In this document: positions 1-9,583 of the stretch, one piece after another | Layout: every line of letters begins with the position of its first letter | Numbering within the stretch: position 1 is the first letter of the stretch | Assembly (NCBI RefSeq): GCF_013181195.1 | Contig: NZ_SMZP01000009.1 | Coordinates: forward strand, 186,001-250,000 | DNA length: 64,000 bases | Source of the DNA: Caulobacter sp. RHG1 | GTDB taxonomy: Bacteria > Pseudomonadota > Alphaproteobacteria > Caulobacterales > Caulobacteraceae | Direction: 5' to 3' | The notes under the pieces: model-generated | The model's database searches: none | Told to the model about the DNA's origin: nothing | Seen by the model: the letters and a program-made list of their open reading frames with translations, nothing else | Position numbers and translations under genes: made by a program

Positions 1-9
1 CTTCAGGCC

Positions 10-885
10 CTAGCTCCAGGCCATCTCGGTCTGCGGCTCCTCGCGGAAGGCGAAGTCGCCGTCGGTCGAGGCCGAGAGGTCGCGCCAGGCGTTCAGTTCG
101 GCCTGCAGGCCCGCCGCCTTGGCCTCGACCACGCCGATGGCGTCCGTGCCGGCGGCCCAACGGATGGGCGGTTGGTCGGCGCTGGCCAGGGCGACCAGCG
201 CCTGGCCCAGCTTGGCCGGATCACCCGCCTGGTTATGGCTGCGCGCGTCGTAGAAAGCCCGGATCGCGGCCGAGGCCTCGGCATAGTCGGCGATCGGATT
301 GTCGGTGTGGCGCACCGACGAGGAGTCCAGGAAGTCGGTGCGGAAGAAGCCCGGCTCGACGATGGTCACGTGGATGCCGAAGCCCTTGACCTCATCGGCC
401 AGCGACTCCGAGAAGCCTTCGACCGCGAACTTGGAGGCGCAATAGATCGAGCCGCTCGCGCCGCCGGCCAGGCCGCCGATCGACGAGACATTGAAGATGC
501 GGCCCGAGCGTTGGGCGCGCATCACCGGCAACACAGCGCGGGTCATGTCGAACACGCCAAACACGTTGGTGTCGAACTGGGTGCGGGCGTCCTGGGCCAG
601 GGTCTCCTCGAAGAGCCCCAGGTGACCGTAACCAGCGTTGTTGACCAGTACGTCGATACCGCCGAAGCGGGCCGTGGCGGCGTCGACGGCGGCCTGGATC
701 TGGGCCGCGTCAGTGACGTCCAGCGCCAGGGCCAGCACGGTGTCGCTGTTCTCGCCGAAGGCCTCGACCAGGGCGGCGCGGTTACGGCCGGTAACGACGA
801 CGCGGTCGCCTGCGGCCAAGGCGGCGCGGGTGATGGCGGCGCCCAAGCCGCGGGCCGCGCCAGTGATGAACCAGGTCTTGCTCAT
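10..885 (-). CDS. SDR family NAD(P)-dependent oxidoreductase
   Basis: A classical short-chain dehydrogenase/reductase of 291 residues. The N-terminal Rossmann motif reads TGAARGLG (residues 8-15), NNAG follows near residue 83, and the catalytic Ser and Tyr-x3-Lys appear in NVSSIGGLAGG and YCASK. It is cytoplasmic, with no signal peptide or membrane segment. The C-terminal part (DFLDSSSVRHTD and beyond) resembles the large group of uncharacterised oxidoreductases often found next to AraC-type regulators. That fits the divergent AraC gene that begins about 140 bases away. The substrate cannot be read from sequence. The ATG at 885 is preceded by an AGGAG-like site. The family call is firm; the substrate is unknown. 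Confidence 0.9.
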   Translation of the reverse strand: MSKTWFITGAARGLGAAITRAALAAGDRVVVTGRNRAALVEAFGENSDTVLALALDVTDAAQIQAAVDAATARFGGIDVLVNNAGYGHLGLFEETLAQDARTQFDTNVFGVFDMTRAVLPVMRAQRSGRIFNVSSIGGLAGGASGSIYCASKFAVEGFSESLADEVKGFGIHVTIVEPGFFRTDFLDSSSVRHTDNPIADYAEASAAIRAFYDARSHNQAGDPAKLGQALVALASADQPPIRWAAGTDAIGVVEAKAAGLQAELNAWRDLSASTDGDFAFREEPQTEMAWS

Positions 886-1028
886 GGGGAAACTCCTCGT
901 TGGGGTGAGGAGACAAGACGCCTTTTCAGGATCCGAGCGTTAGGGCGATCCAGTCGGAAACTTGCACGATCCTGTCAAAGCGGCTCGGCGTGCTTGCGTC
1001 CGTGCTTTGGCAGGCGTTGGATAGAGCC

Positions 1029-1904
1029 ATGACGTTCTTGCCCGAAATGAACGAGCTGATTGAGCGGCACGCCCAAGAGGTGGACACGGTCCATCCCGTG
1101 CCGGGCCTGGGGCTTTATAGCAGCGACGCGCCGACCCTGATGGTCTCGGCCGCCTATCGGCCGATGCTGTGCCTGGTGGTAGCGGGCTCCAAGCAGACCC
1201 TGCTGGGCGAGCGATTGTACACTTACGAGGCCGGCGATTGTCTGGTGGTCTCGGCCGAGCTGCCGGTCTGCGGCAGCGTGATCGAGGCGCCGTATCGCGC
1301 GGTCAGCGTCGATCTGGATCCAGCGACCGTCTCACGGATCATGCTGGAGAGCGGCGAGGCCGAGCCGGCCGAACAGCCGCCGCCGTCGGGGATCCAGGTC
1401 GCGCCGCTGCCGGACGATCTGCTGGACCCCGTCGCCCGCCTGCTGCGCCTGCTGGACCGGCCCCGCGAGATCCCCGTCATGGCCCCGATGATCGAGCGCG
1501 AGCTGATCTGGCGGCTGCTGCACAGCAAGCATGGTCCCACCCTGCGCCAGATCGGCTCGGGCGCCAGCCGTTTGACCGGGGTGTCCCGGGCCATCCGCTG
1601 GCTGCGCGCCCACTATGCCGAGCCGATGCGGGTGGACGATCTGGCCGGCATGGCCGGAATGAGTCTCTCGACCTTCCACCGTCACTTCCGCACCGTGACG
1701 ACGATGAGCCCCCTGCAGTTCCAGAAACAGGTCCGGCTGCAGGAGGCTCGTGCGCGATTGCTGGCGGGTGGTGAGGGCGCGGCTCAGGCCGGGTTCGCCG
1801 TGGGCTATGACAGCGCCTCGCAGTTCAGTCGCGAATACGCCCGCCAGTTCGGCGCACCGCCCGCGCGGGATGCGGTGCGGATGCGCCAGGGGCTGGTGGC
1901 CTAG
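1029..1904 (+). CDS. AraC family transcriptional regulator
   Basis: A 291-residue regulator. The N-terminal half matches the AraC_N cupin-like effector domain (starts LPEMNELIERHAQEVDTVHPVPGLGLY; read in pieces around residues 3-29). The C-terminal half is the double helix-turn-helix AraC DNA-binding domain (RVDDLAGMAGMSLSTFHRHF, then GYDSASQFSREYARQFG). An in-frame GTG lies upstream at 990, but ATG 1029 gives the usual family N-terminus. It is divergent from the SDR gene and probably controls it; the 143 bases between them hold both promoters. Its stop shares a CTAG tetranucleotide with the stop of the converging MFS gene. The effector is unknown. Confidence 0.88.
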   Translation: MTFLPEMNELIERHAQEVDTVHPVPGLGLYSSDAPTLMVSAAYRPMLCLVVAGSKQTLLGERLYTYEAGDCLVVSAELPVCGSVIEAPYRAVSVDLDPATVSRIMLESGEAEPAEQPPPSGIQVAPLPDDLLDPVARLLRLLDRPREIPVMAPMIERELIWRLLHSKHGPTLRQIGSGASRLTGVSRAIRWLRAHYAEPMRVDDLAGMAGMSLSTFHRHFRTVTTMSPLQFQKQVRLQEARARLLAGGEGAAQAGFAVGYDSASQFSREYARQFGAPPARDAVRMRQGLVA

Positions 1905-3490
1905 GAGATTGCCGGAGCAATGAGGTGGCGGACTTTCGGGGGCGTGTCGCCGATGTGGAAGCGATGCAGGGCTTCTTGGTTGTGGCGATCATCGTGGGTG
2001 GCCCGCTCGTGTTGGCGCAGGTGCTCCAGCCAGGAGGCGACCACGAAGGTCTCGACCACCAGGCCCGGCTCTTCGGAGTCCTCGAACACGTGCCAGGTCA
2101 GGGCGCCGTCGCGCTTGCGGATGGACTTGAAGCCATGCAACGCCTTGGCGAAGGCTGGCACGTCGGCCGGGGCGACGCGGTACTCGACCTGGATCATCAC
2201 TGGACCACGATCGGCGGCGTGAGCGCCGGTGACGGCAGGCTCGGCCCAATGGCCCGAAGGTGTCAGGTCGACGGCGTTGGCGGCCGGCAGGCGGAAGCGC
2301 AGAGCGATTGCGGTCAACAGGGCCAGGGCGACGGCGGCCACGGTCAGGGCCGTGGCGATGTCGGTGCGGCTGGCCAGCGTGCCCCAGATCAGACTGCCGG
2401 CGGTCATCGCGCCTTGGAACACCAGCAGGTAGACGGCCAGGGCGCGGGCCTTGACCCAGGCCGGCACGGCCATCTGCGCAGCGACGTTCAGGCCCGACAG
2501 CATGGTGATCCAGGCCAGGCCGGCCACGATCATCACGCCGCCGGCGATCCAGGCGCTGCCCGCATGGGCCAGGGCCAGGGTGGCGGCGGCGAACAGCAGC
2601 GAGGCGGCGATCGACAGGGTGTTGGCGCTGACGTGCTTGCGGACCTTGGCCAGCACGACCGCCCCGCCGACCGCGCCCAGGCCCATGCAGCCCAGCAGAG
2701 CGCCATAGCCGGCGGCGTCCAGGCCCAGTTCGCGGCGGCCGACCAGAGGCAGCAGGGCCCAGAGGGCGCTGGAGAACAGGAAGAAGGCGACCGAGCGGAT
2801 CAGGACGAGCTGCAAGGCCGGCGCATGGCGGGCGTAGCGATAGCCGGCCTTCAGCGCGCCGAAGAAGTGCTCGGACGGCAGGGCCGCGACCGTTGGCTGG
2901 CGACGCCAGGCATAGAGCACACTCAGCACGGCCAGGATCGAGACCGCGTTCAGGCTGAACACCGCGACGGGACCGGCCAGGGCGACGATCACCCCGCCCA
3001 GGGCTGGGCCGATGGCGCGGGCGATGTTGACCCCTAGGCTGTTGAGCGCGATCGCGTCGGCCAGGGCCGGCTTCTCGACCAGCTCGGGCACGATGGCCTG
3101 GAAGGCCGGGGCGCTGAGCGCCGCGCCCAGACCCATGACGGCGGTCAGCGACAGCAGCACCAGCGGCGTGGTCAGACCCAGGGCAGTCGAGGTCGCCAGG
3201 CCGGCCGCGCCCAGCAGGATCAGAACCTGCGAGGCCAGCAGCAGCTTGCGGCGGTCGACCACGTCGGCCAGAGCCCCGCCGGGTAGGGCGAACAGGAACA
3301 TCGGCAGGGTGGTCGCCGCCTGGACCATCGCCACCCACAGCGGGCTGGGCGACAACGAGGTCATCAGCCACGACGCGCCGACGTCGTTCATCCAAGTGCC
3401 GACGTTCGAGACGATGGTGGCGATCCACAGAGCGCGGAACAGAGGTGTCGCCAGCGGTGAGCGGGCTGTCTGGGGCGGTGAAGCGGTCAT
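1901..3490 (-). CDS. MFS transporter, MFS_3 family, with C-terminal soluble domain
   Basis: A 529-residue inner-membrane exporter of the MFS_3 (transmembrane secretion effector, EntS-like) group. About twelve hydrophobic segments occupy residues 1-410; the motif DVVDRRKLLL follows the second. After that comes a soluble tail of about 110 residues (VMIQVEYRVAPADVPAF... HERATHDDRHNQ), which resembles a small alpha+beta monooxygenase-like domain and is normal for this family. The reading frame stays open further upstream, but ATG 3490 gives the expected start MTASPPQTARSP just before the first membrane span. It lies 49 bases downstream of the amidohydrolase on the same strand, so the two are probably co-transcribed. 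The substrate is unknown. Confidence 0.85.
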   Translation of the reverse strand: MTASPPQTARSPLATPLFRALWIATIVSNVGTWMNDVGASWLMTSLSPSPLWVAMVQAATTLPMFLFALPGGALADVVDRRKLLLASQVLILLGAAGLATSTALGLTTPLVLLSLTAVMGLGAALSAPAFQAIVPELVEKPALADAIALNSLGVNIARAIGPALGGVIVALAGPVAVFSLNAVSILAVLSVLYAWRRQPTVAALPSEHFFGALKAGYRYARHAPALQLVLIRSVAFFLFSSALWALLPLVGRRELGLDAAGYGALLGCMGLGAVGGAVVLAKVRKHVSANTLSIAASLLFAAATLALAHAGSAWIAGGVMIVAGLAWITMLSGLNVAAQMAVPAWVKARALAVYLLVFQGAMTAGSLIWGTLASRTDIATALTVAAVALALLTAIALRFRLPAANAVDLTPSGHWAEPAVTGAHAADRGPVMIQVEYRVAPADVPAFAKALHGFKSIRKRDGALTWHVFEDSEEPGLVVETFVVASWLEHLRQHERATHDDRHNQEALHRFHIGDTPPKVRHLIAPAIS

Positions 3491-3539
3491 ATTGAAAGGC
3501 TTTCGAAGAAGGGGCGTGGCGTTCGAATAGGATGAGGCT

Positions 3540-5408
3540 TCAGACAGCCCAGCAGCCGCAGCCCAGCGCGCCCCAGAACGACTTGGCGTCCGAGGTCGGG
3601 GCGTCCAGGCGGGCGGTCGCCGCGTGATCGTGGCCATGCACGCCGCAGGCGGCGGTGCAGGCGCAGGCCGCGGCGATCTTGGCGAAGAAGCCGCCGCGGG
3701 TCTTGCTCGAATGGTAGCCGCCGAAGGTGCGGACCGGCGACCAGTCCGGCGTCGCCGGCGGGATCGGCGGAGCCTGACGGGCGAAGTCGCCGGCGCCCCA
3801 AACGACCTTGCCGCCCAGCAGGGTCAGGTCGCTCTCGATGTGAACGATCTCGTCCTCGGCCACCGAGAAGTAGTCACGGTCCAGGGCCACCAGATCAGCC
3901 AGCTGGCCCACGGCGATGCGGCCCTTCTTGCCTTCCTCGTTCGAAAACCAGGTGTTGGCCTCGGTCCACAGGCGCAGGGCTGTCTCGCGGTCCTGGCGCT
4001 GGGCGGCGGGATACATGCGCAGGCCGCCCAGGCTCTTGCCGGTCACCAGCCAGGAGAGCGAAACCCACGGATTGTAGCTGGCCACGCGCGTGGCGTCGGT
4101 GCCCGCGCCGACCGGCACGCCGGAGGCCAGCATCCGCGATACCGGCGGGGTCTCGGCCATGGCCTCGACGCCATAGCGCTCGGCGAAATCCTCGGCCTGG
4201 TACATCATCCGGTGCTGCACGGCGATGCCGCCGCCCAAGGCCGCGATGCGGTCGATGTTCCTTTGGCTGACGGTCTCGGCGTGGTCGAAGAACCAGTGCA
4301 GGCCGTCGAACGGGATGTCCTTGTTGACCTTCTCGAACACGTCCAGAGCCCGGTCGATGGTCTCGTTGTAGGTGGCGTGCATACGCCAGGGCCAGCGCTG
4401 CTCGACCAGCTGCCGCACGACGGGCTCCAGGTCGTCCTCCATGCCGGCCGGCATGTCGGGGCGCGGCTGGCGGAAGTCCTCGAAGTCGGCGGCGCTGTAG
4501 ACCAGCATCTCGCCCGCGCCGTTGTGGCGGTAGTAGTCGTCGCCCTGGCCCGGCTTGACCTTGGTCCCCCAGGTCTTGAAGTCCGACAGCTCTTCCTTCG
4601 GCTTCTGGGTGAAGAGGTTGTAGGCCAGGCGCACGGTCAGCTGGTCGTCGGCGTGCAGCTTCTCGATGATCTCGTAGTCGTCGGGATAGTTCTGGAAGCC
4701 GCCGCCCGCATCGATGACGCTGGTCACGCCCAGCCGGTTCAGCTCGCGCATGAAGTGGCGGGTGGAGTTCAGCTGGTACTCTTCCGGCAGTTTCGGACCC
4801 TTGGCCAGGGTCGAATACAGGATCATGGCGTTGGGCTGGGCGATCAGCATGCCTGTCGGCTCGCCCGAGGCGTCGCGCTGGATTTCGCCGCCCGGCGGGT
4901 TGGGCGTGTCCTTGGTGTAGCCGACGGCGCGCAGGGCGGCCTGGTTCAGCAGAGCGCGGTCGTAGAGATGCAGGATGAACACCGGCGTCTCCGGCGCGGC
5001 GGCGTTGATCTCGGCAAGGGTCGGCAGGCGTTTCTCGACGAACTGGTGGCGGGTAAAGCCGCCGACCACGCGCACCCACTGGGGCGGCGGCGTGTTCTGG
5101 GCCTGCTTCTTCAGCATGGCCATGGCGTCGGCCAGGGTCGGTACGCCGTCCCAGCGCAGCTCCATGTTGTAGTTCAAGCCGCCCCGGATGACGTGGGTAT
5201 GGCTGTCGATCAGGCCCGGCACGACGCGGCGACCGGAGAGGTCGATCAACTTCGTCTGCGGGCCGGCTGTCGGGATGATTTCGCGGGCCGAGCCGACGGC
5301 GACGAACACGCCATCCTTGACCGCCACGGCGTCGGCGTTGGGATTGGACCGGTCCAGAGTGGTGAAACGGCCACCGTGCAGGATCAGGTCGGGGGCGGTG
5401 GTGGTCAT
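3540..5408 (-). CDS. Amidohydrolase family protein (YtcJ-like, Amidohydro_3)
   Basis: A 622-residue metal-dependent hydrolase of the Amidohydro_3/YtcJ type. The metal-binding motif DSHTHV sits near residue 69, and further conserved segments follow (FDHAETVSQRNIDRIAALGGGIAVQHRM; GTDATRVASYNPW). The start at ATG 5408 is chosen because GAGGGACC precedes it at normal spacing; a longer frame exists to 5456. Family members hydrolyse amide or imine bonds of varied small molecules, and the substrate here is unknown. The last 46 residues are unusual: five Cys and three His (CAC, HGHDH, GCGC) follow the barrel. The gene is divergent from a TonB-dependent receptor and upstream of an MFS exporter. Confidence 0.85.
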   Translation of the reverse strand: MTTTAPDLILHGGRFTTLDRSNPNADAVAVKDGVFVAVGSAREIIPTAGPQTKLIDLSGRRVVPGLIDSHTHVIRGGLNYNMELRWDGVPTLADAMAMLKKQAQNTPPPQWVRVVGGFTRHQFVEKRLPTLAEINAAAPETPVFILHLYDRALLNQAALRAVGYTKDTPNPPGGEIQRDASGEPTGMLIAQPNAMILYSTLAKGPKLPEEYQLNSTRHFMRELNRLGVTSVIDAGGGFQNYPDDYEIIEKLHADDQLTVRLAYNLFTQKPKEELSDFKTWGTKVKPGQGDDYYRHNGAGEMLVYSAADFEDFRQPRPDMPAGMEDDLEPVVRQLVEQRWPWRMHATYNETIDRALDVFEKVNKDIPFDGLHWFFDHAETVSQRNIDRIAALGGGIAVQHRMMYQAEDFAERYGVEAMAETPPVSRMLASGVPVGAGTDATRVASYNPWVSLSWLVTGKSLGGLRMYPAAQRQDRETALRLWTEANTWFSNEEGKKGRIAVGQLADLVALDRDYFSVAEDEIVHIESDLTLLGGKVVWGAGDFARQAPPIPPATPDWSPVRTFGGYHSSKTRGGFFAKIAAACACTAACGVHGHDHAATARLDAPTSDAKSFWGALGCGCWAV

Positions 5409-5484
5409 AGTCGGTCCCTCGCGTCTGCCGCGGCGCGGCGTGTCTATGAGGAGCACTTTGCTTCGATTTTTACGTACCGAAAAC

Positions 5485-5510
5485 GGAAACTAATAAAACT
5501 CAAAGTTTCC
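5485..5510. promoter_or_regulatory. Inverted repeat in divergent promoter region
   Basis: Perfect 7-bp arms GGAAACT (5485-5491) and AGTTTCC (5504-5510) are separated by 12 bases of AT-rich DNA. They lie between the divergent amidohydrolase (start 5408) and TonB-dependent receptor (likely start 5671). Position and symmetry suggest an operator; no regulator can be assigned. Confidence 0.35.
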
Positions 5511-5670
5511 AAAAATGGGTAACCTCGAGCGGGCGATGAGCCGAACTGGTCGCGGCACCATGATAGAAAATCTGGGCGAGGTCCGATCCAATCTCCATTT
5601 TGCCGATCGGGTATCTATTGTTTTGTCCTGCCTCAACGAACGAACGCCGTTCTTGAACTGGGGGCAATAC

Positions 5671-8055
5671 GTGACCACTCGTCTTTCGGGCCAGACCCGC
5701 CGCCGCGCCGCTCTGCTGGGCGTGCTTCTCTCGACGACAGCCGGCGTCGCCCTGGCGGACGAGGTCGCCGTCACGCCGCCGGAGCAGGTGGCGAGCGCCG
5801 CTTCGGATTCCACTTCGGTCGGCCAGGTCTTCGTGACCGCCCGCCGCCGCGAGGAGAGCGCCCAATCTGTGCCGATCGCGCTCAGCGTCACCTCGGCCGA
5901 GACCCTGACCCAGACCGGCGTCAACAACATCGTGTCGCTGACCCAACTGGTGCCCACGCTGCAGGTGCTGTCGCCCAACGCGCGGAACACCGCCCTGACC
6001 ATCCGCGGCCTGGGCGCCTCGTACGGCCTGGCCAACGACGGACTGGAGCAGGGCGTCGGCATCTATGTCGATCAGGTCTATGTCTCGCGTCCCGGCGCGG
6101 CGACCCTGGACTTCGTCGACATCCAGCAAGTCGAGGTGCTGCGCGGTCCGCAGGGGACGCTGTTTGGCAAGAACACCACGGCCGGCGCGCTGAACATCAC
6201 CACCCGCGACGCTACCAACACCTTTGAAGCGGACGCGGAAGCGACCGTCGGCAGCCTGAATTTCCGTCAGGTGAAGGCCACGGCCGCGGGCCCGATCGTC
6301 GCCGACAAGGTGGCCGCGCGTCTCTCCGTCGTCGGCACCTGGCGCGACGGCGACCTCTACAATCCAATCAGCAAGCTGCATCAGAACGCCCGCGACAGCG
6401 TCGGCGTGCGCGGCCAGCTGAAGTTCACCCCGACCGACAAACTGACCATCAAGCTGGCCGGGGATTACAGCGCCCAGCATCCCGAGTGCTGCACCCAGGT
6501 CTATGTCACCGTCGGCACGACCCTGAAGCCGGCCGCCCAGCAATATGCGGCTCTGGCCGCGGGGCGGAACTACAAGGTCGCCAGCACCAATCCCTACGAT
6601 CGTCTGTCGGACGTGGATGATGACATCCAAGCCGACCAGTTCGCGGGCGGCGGCTCGGTGATCGTCGACTATGACTTCGGCGACGTCACCCTGACCTCGG
6701 TCACCGCGCACCGGAACTGGGACTGGGAGCCGCGCAACGACCGCGACTATACCGCCCTGGACGTCACCCGCCGCTCGGCCAACCCCTCGCACCAGAAGCA
6801 GGACAGCCAGGAGTTCCGCCTGTCCTCGAACGGCGCCAAGAAGGTCGACTGGACCGTCGGCCTTTATTGGTTCGACCAGAACGTCACGACTCACGGCGTG
6901 ACCGAATATGGCAACGACGCCTCGTACTGGCTGCTGCCCGGCACCAACTCGCCGGACTCGCTGCTGGCGGGCTACACGGTGTTCAACGACAGCAGCATCG
7001 ACACCACCAGCTACGCCGCCTTTGGCCAGCTGACCTGGAAGGTCAATGACCGCCTCAGCCTGACGCCGGGCCTGCGCTATACCAAGGAGAAGAAGGACGG
7101 GGTCTACGCCCAGCGCGTGGCGGGGGGCTCCAACACGACCGACACCACCCTGATCAACCGTCGTCTGGGCATCGCCCGGGCGCAGAACTTCGCGGCCGAG
7201 ACCAGCGACGGCTCGTTGTCGGGCCAGATCGCGGCGGTCTATGCGGTCAACGAGAACTTCAACGTGTACGGGACCTATTCGCGGGGCTTCAAGTCGGGGG
7301 GCATCAACATGACCGCCCTGCCGCTAAACAGCGCAGGCCAGCCGTCGCTGGCGGCGGCGGTGATCCGTCCGGAGAAGGTCTCGACCATCGATCTCGGCGT
7401 GAAGACCCAGTGGTTCGATCGCCTGCTGACGGCCAACCTGGCGGTCTTCGCCACCGACGTGGACAACTTCCAGGCCAATGTCGTCGACAGCGGCCCCGGG
7501 GCCCTGCGCGGCTACCTGGCCAATGTCGAGAAGGTCGAGGTGCGCGGCGTCGAGCTGGACACCACCACGCGCTCGATCGGCGGCTTCAAGTTCTACGGCA
7601 ATCTGGCCTACACCGACGGCAAGTACGCCAGCTTCAGGAACGGCCCGTGCCCGCTGGAGCGGATCGGGACGTCGACGGCGGCCTGCGACCTGTCGGGCAA
7701 GGCGCTGCCGGGCCTGTCGAAGTGGGCCGGCTCGCTGGGTAGCGAATACCGCCGGAAGACCAGCCTTGGCCGCCTGAGCGGCGAGGCCTATGCCGGCGTC
7801 GACGCCAGCTTCCGCTCTGCCTATTTCGCCGACAGCTCGGACTCGATCTACACGCGGATCAAGGCTTACGAGATCGTCAATCTGCGGGCCGGATTCCAGT
7901 TGGACAAGGGCTGGGAGGCGTTCGTCTCGGTGCGTAACGCGCTGGACTCCGAGTACATCCAGAACATCACGGTGGTCTCGGGCAACTCGGGCCTGGTGGT
8001 CGGCACGCCGGGCGACGCCCGCGCAGTCGCCTTCACGCTGCGCGCCAGCTACTAA
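5671..8055 (+). CDS. TonB-dependent receptor
   Basis: An outer-membrane beta-barrel receptor of 794 residues for energised uptake. A signal peptide (RRRAALLGVLLSTTAGVALA) is followed by a TonB-box-like region and the plug domain (VFVTARRREESAQSVPIALSV; ...VEVLRGPQGTLFGKNTTAGALNI). The barrel runs to the C-terminal strand ending FTLRASY. The frame is open from 5515, but GTG 5671 is preferred because GGGGG lies just upstream and the signal peptide then sits at the N-terminus; ATG 5560 is an alternative. It is divergent from the amidohydrolase and converges on the Sde182-like gene. The ligand is unknown; the nearby pectin enzymes suggest a plant-derived oligosaccharide or aromatic compound. Confidence 0.9.
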   Translation: MTTRLSGQTRRRAALLGVLLSTTAGVALADEVAVTPPEQVASAASDSTSVGQVFVTARRREESAQSVPIALSVTSAETLTQTGVNNIVSLTQLVPTLQVLSPNARNTALTIRGLGASYGLANDGLEQGVGIYVDQVYVSRPGAATLDFVDIQQVEVLRGPQGTLFGKNTTAGALNITTRDATNTFEADAEATVGSLNFRQVKATAAGPIVADKVAARLSVVGTWRDGDLYNPISKLHQNARDSVGVRGQLKFTPTDKLTIKLAGDYSAQHPECCTQVYVTVGTTLKPAAQQYAALAAGRNYKVASTNPYDRLSDVDDDIQADQFAGGGSVIVDYDFGDVTLTSVTAHRNWDWEPRNDRDYTALDVTRRSANPSHQKQDSQEFRLSSNGAKKVDWTVGLYWFDQNVTTHGVTEYGNDASYWLLPGTNSPDSLLAGYTVFNDSSIDTTSYAAFGQLTWKVNDRLSLTPGLRYTKEKKDGVYAQRVAGGSNTTDTTLINRRLGIARAQNFAAETSDGSLSGQIAAVYAVNENFNVYGTYSRGFKSGGINMTALPLNSAGQPSLAAAVIRPEKVSTIDLGVKTQWFDRLLTANLAVFATDVDNFQANVVDSGPGALRGYLANVEKVEVRGVELDTTTRSIGGFKFYGNLAYTDGKYASFRNGPCPLERIGTSTAACDLSGKALPGLSKWAGSLGSEYRRKTSLGRLSGEAYAGVDASFRSAYFADSSDSIYTRIKAYEIVNLRAGFQLDKGWEAFVSVRNALDSEYIQNITVVSGNSGLVVGTPGDARAVAFTLRASY

Positions 8056-8096
8056 GGAAAAGGGTAGGGGGCCGCACGCGCGACCCCCCGCCTGAC

Positions 8097-9536
8097 CTAC
8101 GGGCGCACGTCGATGACAAGGCGGCGGTAGCGGGTGATCGGCGGCTTGTCGGCGGGCGCGTCGGTCACGGCCAGGATCACCTGCATCTCGCCCGAGCGGA
8201 ACACGCGGCTGTTAGGCACCGTCAGCTTGGCGACGGGCTTGTCAGCATCGGCGATCTGGATCGGATAGCCGGTCTTGCCTTGCGAGGTCACGAACGTGCC
8301 GGCCTCGTTATAGACGAACCACTTGTAGGTCAGGGCGTCGCCGTCTGGATCGGAAGAGCCTTCGGCGCTGAGCGTGACCACATCGCCTTGGGCGGCCGTC
8401 AGGCGATCGGCCGTGGCCAGGCGGGCCACCGGTGGGTGGTTGGCCTCGGCATAGGACTTCACCGTCCACTGCATGCGGGCGGCGAAGTCGTTCTGATAAG
8501 CCTCGCGCCAGCGCCAGATCGTGGGCTTGTTGCCGGTGTGCCAATGGCCGTCGACGCCCTGCACTTCGTCCTCGGCGTCGGTCCAGAACGGCCGCGTCTC
8601 CGGCTGCAGGAACCAGGCGCGGGTGCGCGGGGTGTAGAGCTCATAGCGACCGCCCCAGCCGCCCAGGTCCGGACGTTCCGGATTGCTCAGCCCGTTGCCG
8701 ATCAGGTTCAGGAAGCTGGGCGTGTCGCCTTCCATGATGAACTCGGTGTGCGGGTACTGCTTGCCCAGTGGGCCCAGGGCGCGGACGTGGGTGTCCAGCC
8801 AGGGATTGTCGACGATGGCGTGGTCGGCGCCGACGAACCTGCCGTGGAACTTGTCGCCGCTTATCCCCGACCAGGTCGCAGAGTGGTAGGCGCCGCCGGC
8901 GTGCATGCCGGGGCTGGCGATGTAGAACAGGCCAGGGAACTCGTTGCGGATCCAGGGCCCGGTGTCGTCCTGGTCCGAGATCGCGTAGACGCGCAGCTTC
9001 GATATGAAGCGGCGCAGTTCGTCAGGCGAGCGCGTGTCGCGCACCGTCCACAGGGCCTGGGCCAGGGTATTGGGGCCGCCCCAGACCAGCACCCAGAGCG
9101 GGCGATCGTCGGCGCGGTCGGCCATCTCGATGATCTGCTTGGAGCCGGCGGTCTCCTTGCCTGCGCCGATGGCGGCCAGGCCGTAGGCCGGCTGGCCTTC
9201 GCGCACCAACGACATCAGGCGGTCGGCCTTGGGGAAGCCCTTCTCGTGCTTTTCCAGGTTGTCGCGGACCTTGGCGTAGGCGTCCAGAATCTCGCGGATG
9301 CGCCAGGCTGCGGTATGGTCCCGCTTGTGGATCGAGGTAGTGGCGACCAGGCCCTCAACGTCCCATTGGTTCGAATAGACCAGGAAGCGCACCAGCGACT
9401 GGGCGTCGTCGGGTTCGTTCTCGATGTCGGTCAGGACCAGGACACGGGGGCGTTCGGGCGCAGCTTTCGCCTGGGCCAAGGCGTTGCCCGCGCTCAGCAG
9501 AACCGCGGCGGCCAGCACCACGCGCAAGATCGACAT
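8097..9536 (-). CDS. DUF1593 / Sde182-like nucleoside-hydrolase-fold protein
   Basis: A 479-residue exported protein. A signal peptide (MSILRVVLAAAVLLSAGNALAQ) is followed by the DUF1593 nucleoside-hydrolase-like domain, whose signature Asp cluster reads LTDIENEPDDAQS near residue 37. A C-terminal beta-sandwich includes GSSDPDGDALTYKWFVY, typical of the cellulose-binding protein Sde182 C-terminal domain. The frame is open to 10430, but ATG 9536, preceded by GGGAGAGAG, is the only start that exposes the signal peptide. The family is widespread in polysaccharide degraders and has no settled reaction. It is divergent from a rhamnogalacturonan acetylesterase, which suggests a shared periplasmic role on pectin. 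Confidence 0.85.
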   Translation of the reverse strand: MSILRVVLAAAVLLSAGNALAQAKAAPERPRVLVLTDIENEPDDAQSLVRFLVYSNQWDVEGLVATTSIHKRDHTAAWRIREILDAYAKVRDNLEKHEKGFPKADRLMSLVREGQPAYGLAAIGAGKETAGSKQIIEMADRADDRPLWVLVWGGPNTLAQALWTVRDTRSPDELRRFISKLRVYAISDQDDTGPWIRNEFPGLFYIASPGMHAGGAYHSATWSGISGDKFHGRFVGADHAIVDNPWLDTHVRALGPLGKQYPHTEFIMEGDTPSFLNLIGNGLSNPERPDLGGWGGRYELYTPRTRAWFLQPETRPFWTDAEDEVQGVDGHWHTGNKPTIWRWREAYQNDFAARMQWTVKSYAEANHPPVARLATADRLTAAQGDVVTLSAEGSSDPDGDALTYKWFVYNEAGTFVTSQGKTGYPIQIADADKPVAKLTVPNSRVFRSGEMQVILAVTDAPADKPPITRYRRLVIDVRP

Positions 9537-9583
9537 AGCTCTCTCCCTGATCGTCTTCCGGCCCACTATCCGGATTCGAGTTC

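Noticed and set aside
172..1032. Long plus-strand ORF opposite the SDR gene, and similar ones such as 10495-11910, 11873-13534 and 47825-49600
   Set aside because: They are antisense shadows of real genes, with Gln/Gly/Ala/Arg-rich translations typical of GC-rich frames, and no domain can be recognised.
8067..8090. GGGGG/CCCCC hairpin between the first TonB receptor and the Sde182-like gene as a terminator
   Set aside because: The stem has only five pairs before mismatches and no T-run follows, so it is too weak to call.
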